64,000 nt of DNA. Source: Lachnoclostridium phytofermentans ISDg. Its GTDB lineage: Bacteria > Bacillota > Clostridia > Lachnospirales > Lachnospiraceae. Below the pieces are notes generated by a model that did no database searches, was not told the DNA's origin, and was given only the letters and a program-made list of their open reading frames with translations. The DNA lies in contig NC_010001.1 of NCBI RefSeq assembly GCF_000018685.1, positions 760,001 to 824,000 of the forward strand, read 5' to 3'. Below, piece after piece: positions 18,554 to 27,823 of the stretch; position 1 is the first letter of the stretch, and the number at the start of each line of letters is the position of its first letter. The position numbers and the translations under genes are program-made.

Positions 18554-19642
18554 GTGCAAAAAATGGACGGAATGAATTATGCTCCCATATCACAGGGTGA
18601 AGTAAATGTGGTATGCAAAGAGGGTGAATTCAATTTTGGCGTAATTGGACTTGATCATGGACATATTTATGCTATGTGTAATGGATTGACTGAAGCAGGA
18701 GCAACATTACTTGTTGTTTATGATAAAGATAAAGATAAAATTAAGGAATTCCTTACTCGATTTCCTCAAGCTGTAGTGGCTGAAAGTGAAGAAGATATTC
18801 TAAATGATAGTAGAATCCAATTAATAGCGAGTGCAATAAAACCTTGCGAGCGCCTCCGTTTGGGGATTTCTGTTATGGAAAAAGGAAAGGATTACTTTGT
18901 TGATAAGCCAGGAATATTGACGCTTCAAGAGTTACATCAGGCGGAGAATTACTGCCAAAAAACTGGTAAGAAATATGCAATCTATTTTGGTGAAAGAATA
19001 CATGTAGAAGGCGCAGTATTTGCGCAACAGATGATTGAAAGTGGTAAAATTGGAAGAGTACTTCAAGTGACTATTCTGGCACCACACCGGTTGAATAAAG
19101 GTTCGAGGCCAGATTGGTTTTTTGAAAAAGATGAAAATGGTGGAATTATTACCGACATAGGCAGTCATCAGATTGAACAGTTCTTATGCTATAGTGGAGC
19201 TGATAGTGCTAAAGTAACGCATAGTACAATTGCAAACTATGCGAATAAAGATAAACCAAATTTTTATGATTTTGGTGAGGGCAATCTACTTGCTGATAAC
19301 GGCGCAACTTGTTATTTCCGTGTAGATTGGTTTACACCAGATGGCTTGGGTGCATGGGGTGATGGTAGGGTATTCATAATAGGAACAGAAGGTACGATTG
19401 AAGTAAGAAAATATATCGATGTCGCAAATTCACCAAATGGAGATAATGTATATCTTGTTAATAAGGACGGAGAATATAAATATGAAGTAACCGGAAAAGT
19501 TGGATTTATATTTTTTGGAGAATTTATTTTAGATTGCATTAATCGAACCGAAAAAGCTATTACACAAAAGCACACATTTGAAGCAATGAGAGTTGCTATA
19601 GAGGCGCAAGAGAAAGCGGAGATGATACCTACTACCATATAG
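18554..19642 (+). CDS. Gfo/Idh/MocA-family oxidoreductase (second)
   Basis: This 362-residue protein starts at a GTG with AGAGGG upstream. The Rossmann motif is modified (FGVIGLDHGHIYAMCNGL, with Gly-Leu-Asp-His-Gly in place of the usual GxGxxG), as in a subgroup of dehydrogenase-like proteins. The KPGILTL segment replaces the EKP lysine motif with DKPG (VDKPGILTLQE), and GGIITDIGSHQIEQFL supplies the C-terminal catalytic region. It is divergent from the first enzyme and may have a different cofactor mode or serve as an epimerase/dehydratase partner. It is the last gene of the TTT cassette; a copy of the upstream 102-bp repeat follows 81 bp later. Confidence 0.82.
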   Translation: MQKMDGMNYAPISQGEVNVVCKEGEFNFGVIGLDHGHIYAMCNGLTEAGATLLVVYDKDKDKIKEFLTRFPQAVVAESEEDILNDSRIQLIASAIKPCERLRLGISVMEKGKDYFVDKPGILTLQELHQAENYCQKTGKKYAIYFGERIHVEGAVFAQQMIESGKIGRVLQVTILAPHRLNKGSRPDWFFEKDENGGIITDIGSHQIEQFLCYSGADSAKVTHSTIANYANKDKPNFYDFGEGNLLADNGATCYFRVDWFTPDGLGAWGDGRVFIIGTEGTIEVRKYIDVANSPNGDNVYLVNKDGEYKYEVTGKVGFIFFGEFILDCINRTEKAITQKHTFEAMRVAIEAQEKAEMIPTTI

Positions 19643-19723
19643 TCCTAACACAAACCACTGTTTGAATTTCATTAACTTCAAAAAGTCAGTTTCTTAAGTT
19701 GTCTATTGAGACATGCAAAAACC

Positions 19724-19825
19724 TTGAAGGGATTGTATTTACGGGAATAAAGAACTAAAAAAGAAGGAATCCAATCAAGAGTCTTGATAGGGATTCCTTC
19801 TTTTTATGGAGAATATAGAATGGAA
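19724..19825 (+). repeat. 102-bp direct repeat, copy B (orphan permease tail plus terminator)
   Basis: The segment reads EGIVFTGIKN-stop with no permease gene in front of it, then the same terminator hairpin and flank as 12823-12924. Four of 102 bases differ. The terminator may still serve the TTT cassette. Copies A and B enclose 6.8 kb. Confidence 0.9.
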
Positions 19826-19903
19826 AAGTTTTAATAATCTTATCATAACCGTCTTTTTTCTCAATATAAATATACTAATACATATTATAGTTGAGGTAGT
19901 ACT

Positions 19904-20683
19904 ATGCAATTTGAGATTGATAAAGACAAATTGGAGAAATGGTGTAAAACTGGAATTTTAGTACTTTCCATCATCTTAGTTATAGCGGTAGGAGTTTATT
20001 TTGTTCCAAAGATTATTGCGAAAGCAGCAGGAGAGAAACGAGAACTACCGATTTATTGTGTACAGACAGAGAAAAAACAAGTTGCATTATCCTTTGATGC
20101 AGCCTGGGGGAATGAAGATACTGCACGGATACTAGAAATATTAAAGAAACAAAATGTTAATGTCACATTTTTTATGACCGGTGGCTGGGTTGAAAAATAC
20201 CCTGATGATGTAAAAGCAATAGCGGCAGCCGGTCATGATTTGGGAAACCATAGTGAAAACCATAAGCAGATGTCAAAGCTTTCAAAAGAGCAGTCGGTAA
20301 AGGAAATAATGTCACCGCATGATAAGGTTAAAGCACTTACTGGTAAGGATATGCAACTTTTTAGACCACCTTTCGGTGACTATAATAATACCTTGATTCA
20401 AGCAACAAAAGAATGTGGGTATTACTGTATTCAATGGGATGTGGATTCCCTAGATTGGAAAGACTACGGAAAAGATAGCATTCTTAAACAAGTCTTAAAT
20501 AATAAACATCTAGGAAATGGTTCCATTATACTTTGCCATAATGGTGCTAAATTTACCGCAGACGCATTGGAAGAATTAATTGTAGGGTTAAAAGATAAAG
20601 GTTATGAAATCGTGCCTATTTCTAAGTTGATCTACACAGAGAATTTTGAGATGGATCATGAGGGAAGACAGGTACAGAAGTAA
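19904..20683 (+). CDS. PdaB-like polysaccharide deacetylase, membrane anchored
   Basis: This 259-residue NodB-family protein has an N-terminal membrane anchor (about residues 16-38) and the catalytic motifs SFDAAWGNEDT (motif 1, with FDxxW in place of TFDDG as in sporulation PdaB enzymes), TFFMTGGWVEKYPD, GNHSENH (metal-binding HxxxH), RPPFGDYN and IILCHNG. It should act outside the membrane on peptidoglycan or chitin-like N-acetyl groups. PdaB is sporulation-linked; a CATATTAT box at 19881-19888 resembles sigmaE/K -10 elements but this is weak. A 47-bp piece of this gene recurs at 30721. Confidence 0.87.
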   Translation: MQFEIDKDKLEKWCKTGILVLSIILVIAVGVYFVPKIIAKAAGEKRELPIYCVQTEKKQVALSFDAAWGNEDTARILEILKKQNVNVTFFMTGGWVEKYPDDVKAIAAAGHDLGNHSENHKQMSKLSKEQSVKEIMSPHDKVKALTGKDMQLFRPPFGDYNNTLIQATKECGYYCIQWDVDSLDWKDYGKDSILKQVLNNKHLGNGSIILCHNGAKFTADALEELIVGLKDKGYEIVPISKLIYTENFEMDHEGRQVQK

Positions 20684-20708
20684 AAAATGTAAAAAGGTTA
20701 TTTTTTAT

Positions 20709-20739
20709 AAGGCAGATATCGTGATAGTGAGCAATCTTT
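20709..20739 (+). repeat. GGCAGA hairpin family, degenerate copy 1
   Basis: AAGGCAGATATCGTGATAGTGAGCAATCTTT matches the left part and loop of the intact copies at 24852, 26741 and 28662, with a decayed right arm. Confidence 0.5.
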
Positions 20740-20826
20740 GATATTGATGCCGAAGAATTAATGAAAGCAGTAGAAAAATTCAATGAATACGCAAAGAATG
20801 GTAAAGATGAAGAATCCAGTAAGTGA
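20731..20826 (+). pseudogene. C-terminal remnant of a flavoprotein-like gene
   Basis: An open stretch of about 31 codons containing DIDAEELMKAVEKFNEYAK then NGKDEE ends at 20826. The pattern, helix then FNEYxxxGKD, resembles the loop in fumarate-reductase/succinate-dehydrogenase-type flavoproteins. No start codon or ribosome binding site is present. A remnant is likely; family is a guess. Confidence 0.35.
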
Positions 20827-20838
20827 GGTACTAGAAAA

Positions 20839-20888
20839 AAAAGCTGCTGTCAAACTAATGTTGATTAGTCTGACAGCAGCTTTTTTGT
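20839..20888 (+). terminator. Rho-independent terminator
   Basis: AAAGCTGCTGTCA and TGACAGCAGCTTTT form a long stem around an ACTAAT/ATTAGT inner stem, flanked by A and T runs, so it can work on both strands. Confidence 0.85.
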
Positions 20889-21047
20889 ATTTCGTGAGTC
20901 AGTTTTCAATTATTTTATCTAAAACCACAAATGAAGGAAACTTCATCTCTGAATAAAGTAATAGCAATGATAAAAACAGGAAACAATCTAAGTAGCATTG
21001 TGCTGCTTTTTGAATTGGAATTTTATTTAATATGAATGGAGGCTAAC

Positions 21048-21242
21048 ATGATACATCAAAATGAAGAAAAATTACAGGGAAAAGATAATAAACGTCTTAA
21101 TGCCTGTGCTCCCACCAATAACGAAGGAACTGCAGCTTGGCAGAATTCAGAGGATAATTATAGAGTGGATCAGGTGAATAAACCGTCACTAGATAGCGTT
21201 ATTGATGCTAAGAACTGGGTCGATAACGGAAGTAGATTATAG
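21048..21242 (+). CDS. DUF3787 small protein (CDIF630_02480-like spore surface family)
   Basis: This 64-residue protein contains GTAAWQNSE, then KPSLDSVIDAKNWVDNGSR, the conserved TAAW and AK-WV/YV pattern of the DUF3787 family that includes a clostridial spore surface protein. I start it at 21048 because GGAGG is 6 bp upstream; the ATG at 21036 overlaps that site. It ends 16 bp before the PFOR start, so the two are very probably cotranscribed. What a spore-surface-type protein does next to PFOR is unknown. Confidence 0.7.
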   Translation: MIHQNEEKLQGKDNKRLNACAPTNNEGTAAWQNSEDNYRVDQVNKPSLDSVIDAKNWVDNGSRL

Positions 21243-21258
21243 AAAGGAGGAATTGTAG

Positions 21259-24200
21259 ATGTCAAAGATTGAAATGACAGTTGATGGAGGTACTGCGGCA
21301 GCTTATGCAGCCTATGCTTTTACCGATGTTGCAACAATATATCCGATTACGCCTTCTTCGGGAATGGCTGAATTATCTGATGAATGGTCAGTAAGTGGAA
21401 GAAAAAACATATTCGGTCAGGAAGTAAATGTGGTTGAAATGCAATCAGAGGCAGGAGCCGCAGGTTCATTTCATGGTTCCTTGCAGGCGGGTGCGCTGAC
21501 AACTACCTTTACTGCCTCTCAGGGATTACTTTTAATGATACCGAATATGTATCGAGTAGCAGGTGAACAATTGCCCGGTGTAATTCATGTAAGTGCAAGA
21601 GCGATTGCTACCCATGCATTAAGTATTTTTGGTGATCATCAGGATGTGATGGCAACCAGGCAGACAGGTTTTGCAATGCTGGCATCCGGTTCTGTTCAAG
21701 AAGTAGCGGATCTTGCAGCAGTTGCTCATTTATCAGCCATCAAAGGAAGACTTCCCTTTGTTCATTTTTTTGACGGATTTCGTACCAGTCATGAAGTACA
21801 GAAAATAGAAACTTTAGAATACAGCGATTATATGGAATTGTTAGATATGGAGGCGGTGAAAGCATTCCGGAACAGAGCTCTTTCTCCGAATCATCCAGTA
21901 GTACGTGGTACTGCCCAAAATTCTGACATTTATTTTCAGGAAAGAGAAGCAGCAAATCCTTTCTATCAGAATATTATACCAATCGTTCAGGAGTACATGA
22001 TAAAAATTGGTGAAAAAACAGGAAGAAGTTATAACCTATTTGATTATTATGGAGCTTCCGATGCAGAATACCTGATTATAGCCATGGGTTCAGTAACCCA
22101 GACCATTGAGCAAACAATTGATTATTTTAATAGTAAAGGTGAAAAATACGGATTAATTAAAGTAAGACTGTATCGTCCATTTTCAGTCGAGCATTTTATT
22201 AATTTAATACCTAATACAGTAAAGGCAATTGCTGTTCTTGACCGAACCAAGGAGCCGGGGTCTGTGGGAGAACCACTTTACTTGGATGTATGTACCAGTT
22301 TACAAGGAATGAGTAAAACACCGGTTGTAGTAGGAGGCAGATATGGGTTGGCATCTAAGGATACAACACCAAATCAGATTGCTGGTGTATATGAAAACTT
22401 GAAAAAAGAACAGCCTAAGAATTCATTTACCACAGGTATCAACGATGATGTTACCAATACATCACTTCCATCCGTAGAAGGAATCAATATGGAACAGGAA
22501 GGACTCGTTGCTTGCCAGGTATGGGGACTTGGATCGGATGGTACTGTGGGCGCCAATAAACAAGCAATTAAAATTATAGGGGAACACTCTGACTTAAACG
22601 TTCAGGCATACTTTGACTATGACTCGAAAAAATCTGGTGGACTTACGGTTTCACATTTAAGATTTGGACAAGAACCAATTAAATCAGTGTATTTGGTAAC
22701 GCATGCAGATTATGTAGCATGTCATAATCAGTCCTATGTAAATAAGTATGATTTATTGGAAAGCTTAAAGCCTGGTGGAATATTTGTACTCAATACCCAG
22801 TGGAATGAAGAGGAATTGGAGATAAATCTTACAGCATCCATGAAGAGAAAACTAGCTGAAAAAAATACTCAGTTCTATACGATTAATGCAATTAAAATAG
22901 CAGAAGAAATCGGACTGGGTAACAGAATTAACATGGTTATGCAAGGTGCCTTTTTTAAACTAATCAATGTATTGCCAGAAAAAGTATATCTGGAAGAATT
23001 GAATAATGTAATTGCAAAAATGTATGGGAAAAAAGGCGAAAAAGTTGTGAAGATGAATCAGGATGCTGTTATTCAGGGTATCCAAGCGATTCATAAGGTT
23101 ACAATACCGGAAAGTTGGAATGAGATAACGGAGAATGAAAAGACGGATGAGAAAGAACCTGACTTCATTCATAATATTATGAGACCGATGTCAGAATTAA
23201 AGGGTGGTGAGTTACCAGTCAGTGCTTTTACGGGTAGAGAAGATGGGACCTTTCCTTCTGGAACCACTGCATATGAAAAGCGCGGTATTGCTGTGAATGT
23301 ACCGGAATGGATAGTAGAGCGTTGTATTCAGTGTAACCAATGTTCTTATATTTGCCCTCACTCAGTCATTCGACCATTCTTATTAAATGAGGAAGAATTA
23401 GCGAAAGCTCCTGATACATTTGTTACAAAAGGAGCTTCCGGAAAAGCATATGAAGGGCTTCAATTTAAGATCCAAATAAGTCCAATGGATTGTACCGGAT
23501 GCGGTAACTGCGCTGATGTCTGCCCAGCAAAAGGAAAGGCACTAATCATGCAGCCAATCGAAACACTAATACCACAAGAAGTTGAAAATTGGAAATTTGC
23601 TGTAGAAGAAGTCGGTTTCAAAGAAAATCTAAACTATGGTTCGACTTATAAGGATACCCAATTCAAAACTCCGTTAGTAGAATTTTCAGGTGCCTGTGCT
23701 GGTTGTGGAGAAACGCCATATATTAAGCTGGTTACACAACTTTTCGGCGAACGTATGATGATTGCAAATGCTACTGGATGTTCCTCTATATGGGCTTCCT
23801 CTGCACCAAGTACCGCATACACAATGAACAAAGAAGGCAAAGGACCTTCTTGGGCAAATTCACTTTTTGAGGATAATGCAGAATATGGATTTGGTATGTA
23901 CCTTGCTGTGAAGCAAATACGAAATAAAATAGAAATGAATATGCGAAAGCTAATCGATTTAAATGTGGAAGAAAGAGTGAAAGAAGCTTTCCAAGACTGG
24001 CTACAATATAAAGAGGATGGTGAGTCATCGAAAGAAGCTAGTAAAAAAGTTTCGGATGTGTTAGAGCATTTTATATCAACAGATAATGAAACCGAACAAC
24101 TGGTAAATGAGATTAAAGAAAACAAAGATTATCTTATAAAACGATCTATATGGATAGTAGGTGGTGATGGATGGGCTTATGATATCGGATACGGCGGCCT

Positions 24201-24795
24201 TGATCATGTTATGTCCTCCGGAGAAGATATCAATGTACTGATATTTGATACTGAAGTATATTCCAATACGGGCGGTCAGTCATCAAAATCTACTCCGGCA
24301 GGTGCAATTGCTAAATTTGCCACATCCGGCAAGAAACAAGGTAAGAAGGATCTGGGAAGAATGATGATGACCTATGGTAATGTATATGTTGCTCAGGTTG
24401 GTATTCATGCAGATAATGCTCAGCTTACCAAGACACTAAAAGAAGCGGAAAGCTATCCAGGACCGTCACTTGTTATCGCGTACTCACCATGTATCAGTCA
24501 TGGTATTAAAGAGGGTATGGGGCGTAGTATGGAAAATATTAAAAAAGCAGTGAAATCAGGATATTGGCACCTGTATCGTTATAACCCATCCCTAAGAGAG
24601 GAAGGGAAGAATCCTTTTATATTAGATTCTAAGGAGCCTACAGAAAGCTTCCGAGATTTTATTATGGGGCAGGTTCGTTTCAGTGCACTGGAAAAAGCAT
24701 ATCCAGAGCAGGCAGAAGAACTCTTTACGAGAACAGAAAATCAAGCCAAAGAGCGATATGAGATATATAAGCAGATGGCATCGGAACACCGCTAA
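21259..24795 (+). CDS. nifJ: Pyruvate:ferredoxin (flavodoxin) oxidoreductase
   Basis: The 1,178-residue single-chain PFOR converts pyruvate and CoA to acetyl-CoA, CO2 and reduced ferredoxin in the cytoplasm, the central step of clostridial fermentation. Domain I begins TVDGGTAAAYAAYAFTDVA with the YPITPSS motif. Two 4Fe-4S ferredoxin motifs are present (CIQCNQCSYICP from Cys689; CTGCGNCADVCP from Cys745). The third-cluster cysteines begin at CAGCGETPY. The thiamine-diphosphate motif is GDGWAYDIG (Asp970), then NTGGQSSKSTP. Length and order are standard. Ribosome binding site is AAAGGAGG. It is followed by a GGCAGA hairpin terminator. Confidence 0.97.
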   Translation: MSKIEMTVDGGTAAAYAAYAFTDVATIYPITPSSGMAELSDEWSVSGRKNIFGQEVNVVEMQSEAGAAGSFHGSLQAGALTTTFTASQGLLLMIPNMYRVAGEQLPGVIHVSARAIATHALSIFGDHQDVMATRQTGFAMLASGSVQEVADLAAVAHLSAIKGRLPFVHFFDGFRTSHEVQKIETLEYSDYMELLDMEAVKAFRNRALSPNHPVVRGTAQNSDIYFQEREAANPFYQNIIPIVQEYMIKIGEKTGRSYNLFDYYGASDAEYLIIAMGSVTQTIEQTIDYFNSKGEKYGLIKVRLYRPFSVEHFINLIPNTVKAIAVLDRTKEPGSVGEPLYLDVCTSLQGMSKTPVVVGGRYGLASKDTTPNQIAGVYENLKKEQPKNSFTTGINDDVTNTSLPSVEGINMEQEGLVACQVWGLGSDGTVGANKQAIKIIGEHSDLNVQAYFDYDSKKSGGLTVSHLRFGQEPIKSVYLVTHADYVACHNQSYVNKYDLLESLKPGGIFVLNTQWNEEELEINLTASMKRKLAEKNTQFYTINAIKIAEEIGLGNRINMVMQGAFFKLINVLPEKVYLEELNNVIAKMYGKKGEKVVKMNQDAVIQGIQAIHKVTIPESWNEITENEKTDEKEPDFIHNIMRPMSELKGGELPVSAFTGREDGTFPSGTTAYEKRGIAVNVPEWIVERCIQCNQCSYICPHSVIRPFLLNEEELAKAPDTFVTKGASGKAYEGLQFKIQISPMDCTGCGNCADVCPAKGKALIMQPIETLIPQEVENWKFAVEEVGFKENLNYGSTYKDTQFKTPLVEFSGACAGCGETPYIKLVTQLFGERMMIANATGCSSIWASSAPSTAYTMNKEGKGPSWANSLFEDNAEYGFGMYLAVKQIRNKIEMNMRKLIDLNVEERVKEAFQDWLQYKEDGESSKEASKKVSDVLEHFISTDNETEQLVNEIKENKDYLIKRSIWIVGGDGWAYDIGYGGLDHVMSSGEDINVLIFDTEVYSNTGGQSSKSTPAGAIAKFATSGKKQGKKDLGRMMMTYGNVYVAQVGIHADNAQLTKTLKEAESYPGPSLVIAYSPCISHGIKEGMGRSMENIKKAVKSGYWHLYRYNPSLREEGKNPFILDSKEPTESFRDFIMGQVRFSALEKAYPEQAEELFTRTENQAKERYEIYKQMASEHR

Positions 24796-24851
24796 AAGTC
24801 ATGTCAGAATAAGGATAAAATAAGAATTTGGAACTCTCGTTTATTAATTTT

Positions 24852-24886
24852 GAAAGCAGATTGCAATATGAGTCTGCTTTCTTTTT
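24852..24886 (+). terminator. Terminator of PFOR operon (GGCAGA hairpin family, copy 2)
   Basis: GAAAGCAGA (24852-24860) pairs with TCTGCTTTC (24873-24881), followed by five T residues. The sequence belongs to a family repeated at 26741, 28662 and 42255. Confidence 0.8.
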
Positions 24887-24900
24887 AGTCACATTTGGGA

Positions 24901-24940
24901 AAATAAGAAAATACTACAAAAAATAAGAAAATACTACAAA
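24901..24940. repeat. Perfect 20-bp tandem duplication
   Basis: AAATAAGAAAATACTACAAA occurs twice in a row with no mismatch, upstream of the chemoreceptor promoter region. Confidence 0.9.
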
Positions 24941-25090
24941 TTTTAGTATATGAAAAAAATATTCTATTGTATACTATTAACGGCCTGAATAACATATCTA
25001 ACAGATATAAATATCTCCTAACTTCGCAGTGCGAAAATAGACGTCGCACCTTGAAAAGGAGTGTAAAAAATTGACTTGGAGGAATGCTCA

Positions 25091-26692
25091 ATGAACATAA
25101 GAAATACTTTAAGAACTATCGTTGTCTTATTGTTAGTCTTTTCTGTGACAAGCACAGTTGTGGTATTTTACCAGATTGACAAAATGCAGCTTGATGGAAC
25201 TGTTATCAATTCATCTGGCGTCGTGCGGGGTGCAACCCAGAGGTTAATTAAGCTGGAAATGGCTAAAAAGCCTGATGACGGACTTATAAATAAATTGGAC
25301 GGAATTATAAACGGTCTGATAGAAGGTGACACTGGTTTGGGCTTGCCAAAAGCCACTGATGCGGCCTTTATCGACCAAATGAACAAAGTTAAAAACGAAT
25401 GGCAGTCATTAAAGGCTTCCATTGAAGTTGCCAGAAAAACCGGAAATTTTGATTCTTTAGTAACTGAAAGCGAAAATTATTTTGCATCCACCAATGCAGC
25501 GGTAACAGCTGCCGAAGCGTTTGCATCCGGAAAAGTTGTAAGCTTAAAATACATACAAACAACTTTGATGATAATGAATATATCTCTCTTTGTTGCTATT
25601 TGGTTTATAAGCTCAATAAGGATTTCAAATCCGCTTAAAAAGCTTATAAAGATTATAGAAGATTTAAATGTATCGGAAAAAATTCCTGAGAAGTTCTTAA
25701 ATCGTAAAGATGAGATAGGAGAGCTTTCACAGGCCTTTGGAAAAGTAATCAATGACATAAAAGCTTTAATTGAAGGTATAGCTGTAACTTCGGACAAACT
25801 TACCGAATCTTCATTTGTTCTAAGCGGTATAAGCGATGAAACATCAGATTCTTTTATGGAGATTGCCAAAGCTATTGAAGGTATAGCCGGAGGGGCCTCT
25901 GACCAGGCTTTGGAAACACAAAAAGGTGTCAGTGAAATGGAAAGCCTTGGAATATTGGTAAATGAGGATCAAAACAAGGTTGAGGAGCTAAGGTTAGTTG
26001 CTGACCGTGTCAACGAGCTGAAAAATGAAGGTACTGCAATTTTAGGCGACCTGATTGAAAAAACGGTACAAAACGGAAAAGCTGCTAAAGAGGTTCGGAC
26101 TACTATAATAGAGACCAATGAAAGTGCTAAGGATATTGTCAATGCAAGCCAGATGATCAAACAAATATCAAACCAGACGAACCTTCTAGCGTTGAATGCA
26201 GCCATAGAAGCGGCAAGAGCAGGAGAACACGGAAAGGGCTTTGCAGTTGTAGCAGATGAGATAAGACAACTGGCAGAGAACTCAAACAAATTTACTTCAG
26301 AAATTGAAAAAATAACTAATATGCTTACACTCAAAACTGATGAGGCTGTAAAGAAGATAGAAGAAATGGATATGGTTGTAAAAATACAATCAGAGAGCGT
26401 ATCTTCCACTGAAGCCAAATTTTCAGGAATAGCTTATGCTATTGATGATATTAAAAAATATATAGACAGCATAAGCCAGTCAACCGATGAAATAGCAAAT
26501 AAGAATATAGTGATTATTGATATGATTCAAAGCTTATCAGCTATTGCAGAGGATAGCGCCGCAAACACACAGGAAATGTCGGCATCGGTAGAGGAACAGG
26601 CTGCAGCAATGGACCAGATTGCTGAAGCCAGTAAAGTATTATCCCAATTGGCTGAAAAGTTAAATGGGAGCATGAAACAATTTAAAAAGTAA
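25091..26692 (+). CDS. Methyl-accepting chemotaxis protein with PilJ/NarX-like sensor
   Basis: The 533-residue receptor has a first membrane segment (about residues 7-28), an extracellular helical domain with SSGVVRGATQRLIKLEMAK that resembles the PilJ/NarX-type N-terminal domain, a second membrane segment (about 155-175), a HAMP region, and a cytoplasmic coiled-coil with the hairpin tip QTNLLALNAAIEAARAGEHG that docks CheA/CheW. I start at ATG 25091 with TTGGAGG upstream; TTG 25076 is an in-frame but weaker alternative. By eye its codon choice is richer in G/C than its neighbours, which could mean transfer. It is single, with hairpins on both sides. Confidence 0.9.
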   Translation: MNIRNTLRTIVVLLLVFSVTSTVVVFYQIDKMQLDGTVINSSGVVRGATQRLIKLEMAKKPDDGLINKLDGIINGLIEGDTGLGLPKATDAAFIDQMNKVKNEWQSLKASIEVARKTGNFDSLVTESENYFASTNAAVTAAEAFASGKVVSLKYIQTTLMIMNISLFVAIWFISSIRISNPLKKLIKIIEDLNVSEKIPEKFLNRKDEIGELSQAFGKVINDIKALIEGIAVTSDKLTESSFVLSGISDETSDSFMEIAKAIEGIAGGASDQALETQKGVSEMESLGILVNEDQNKVEELRLVADRVNELKNEGTAILGDLIEKTVQNGKAAKEVRTTIIETNESAKDIVNASQMIKQISNQTNLLALNAAIEAARAGEHGKGFAVVADEIRQLAENSNKFTSEIEKITNMLTLKTDEAVKKIEEMDMVVKIQSESVSSTEAKFSGIAYAIDDIKKYIDSISQSTDEIANKNIVIIDMIQSLSAIAEDSAANTQEMSASVEEQAAAMDQIAEASKVLSQLAEKLNGSMKQFKK

Positions 26693-26740
26693 GCATTACG
26701 GCTCAGAGTTCTGACAACCGTCTTAAAACTGAAGGCTTTT

Positions 26741-26780
26741 GAAGGCAGATATCACATAATAGTGAGTCTGCTTTCTTTTT
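26741..26780 (+). terminator. Terminator after chemoreceptor (GGCAGA family, copy 3)
   Basis: GAAGGCAGA (26741-26749) pairs with TCTGCTTTC (26767-26775) with one G-T pair, followed by five T residues. Confidence 0.8.
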
Positions 26781-26840
26781 AGAAAAGCTACAATATGTAA
26801 AATTTTCCGTTTATGCTATCATAGTAGATGTTTTCCTGAT

Positions 26841-26896
26841 GGTGACAAATAAGCTTGCGAACTGAGATAAGCCTGATTATTCCAAGCTTTGTTACC
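26841..26896. other. Long imperfect hairpin upstream of truncated chemoreceptor
   Basis: GGTGACAAATAAGCTTG (26841-26857) pairs with CAAGCTTTGTTACC (26883-26896), with a G-T pair and a small bulge. There is no T run on either strand, so it is not a plain terminator. It may be a scar or a structured leader. Confidence 0.5.
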
Positions 26897-27054
26897 ACAA
26901 AAAAATGTCTTTAGAAAAATATTAAAAGTTGTTTAAATATTTTAATTAAACAAAATATATGGTCATACATTCTAAATTATGATAAACTAACTATCTAGTA
27001 TTCTTTCATTTATTCTATGTTTTTGTAATTCTTGTGATATCATAAAATAGTGTA

Positions 27055-27765
27055 GTGGAAATAGAAAGTGTTTCGAAGGAAACCAAAGATTTTATTCAAA
27101 GTGGTCTCGTTATTGTGGATGATTTGACGAAACAGTCTAGTGCAACTAGTAAAATTACAGAAAATGTAGTGAATAACATTCAGGATTTGGGGATAAAATC
27201 TAAGTCTATTGAGAAAATTATTGATGTAATAAATGAAATAGCAGCCCAAACCAATTTATTATCCTTAAATGCATCGATTGAAGCGGCGAGAGCGGGAGAA
27301 GCAGGAAGAGGATTTGCAGTTGTTGCAGATGAAATAAGGAAACTGGCAGAAGGCTCCGTAGTTGCAGCTGATAATATTAAGAAAGTAATAGAAGAAATCA
27401 GAATTCAAACCATTGATACAGCAAATTCTGCAAATGAAGCAAAAGAAATTGTAAACACTCAGTCTTCCATTGTGAATCAAACAATAGAAACATTTCATCA
27501 TATGAATGGAGGAACGGAGCGACTTCTTGCCAATTTGGATCAAATCAATACTAATGTACAGAATATGAATAGTGCAAGGGAAAGTACTTTAAGTGCGGTG
27601 GAAAGCATTTCAGCAATTTCAGAAGAAACATTGGCGACATCTGATACAGTGAATGAAACCTTAAGTTATCAAGAAAGCTCGGTAAAAAAATTGGAAGAAG
27701 CATCTGACATTTTATATGGCTATGCTACAAAACTAAAAGATGCAATTGATATATTCAAAATATAA
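27055..27765 (+). pseudogene. Truncated chemoreceptor (signalling domain only)
   Basis: Only the cytoplasmic signalling part remains: KIIDVINEIAAQTNLLSLNA then SIEAARAGEAGRGFAVVADE and the return coiled coil, about 236 residues. Sensor, membrane and HAMP regions are missing. The first possible start is a GTG at 27055 without a recognisable ribosome binding site. I call it a 5'-truncated remnant; expression as a soluble receptor cannot be excluded because the frame is otherwise undamaged. Confidence 0.65.
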
Positions 27766-27823
27766 ACTAAGGTTTTTTAAACTCTGTTTATGTCTTGAGC
27801 GAAGCGAAAGGAATGATGGAATT

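Noticed and set aside
23646..24125. Long minus-strand frames inside the PFOR gene
   Set aside because: Shadow frames of a highly conserved gene; composition rich in Ser/Ile/Phe typical of antisense reading.
24940..25090. c-di-GMP riboswitch before the chemoreceptor gene
   Set aside because: I looked for the GEMM core and tetraloop-receptor pattern and did not find them.
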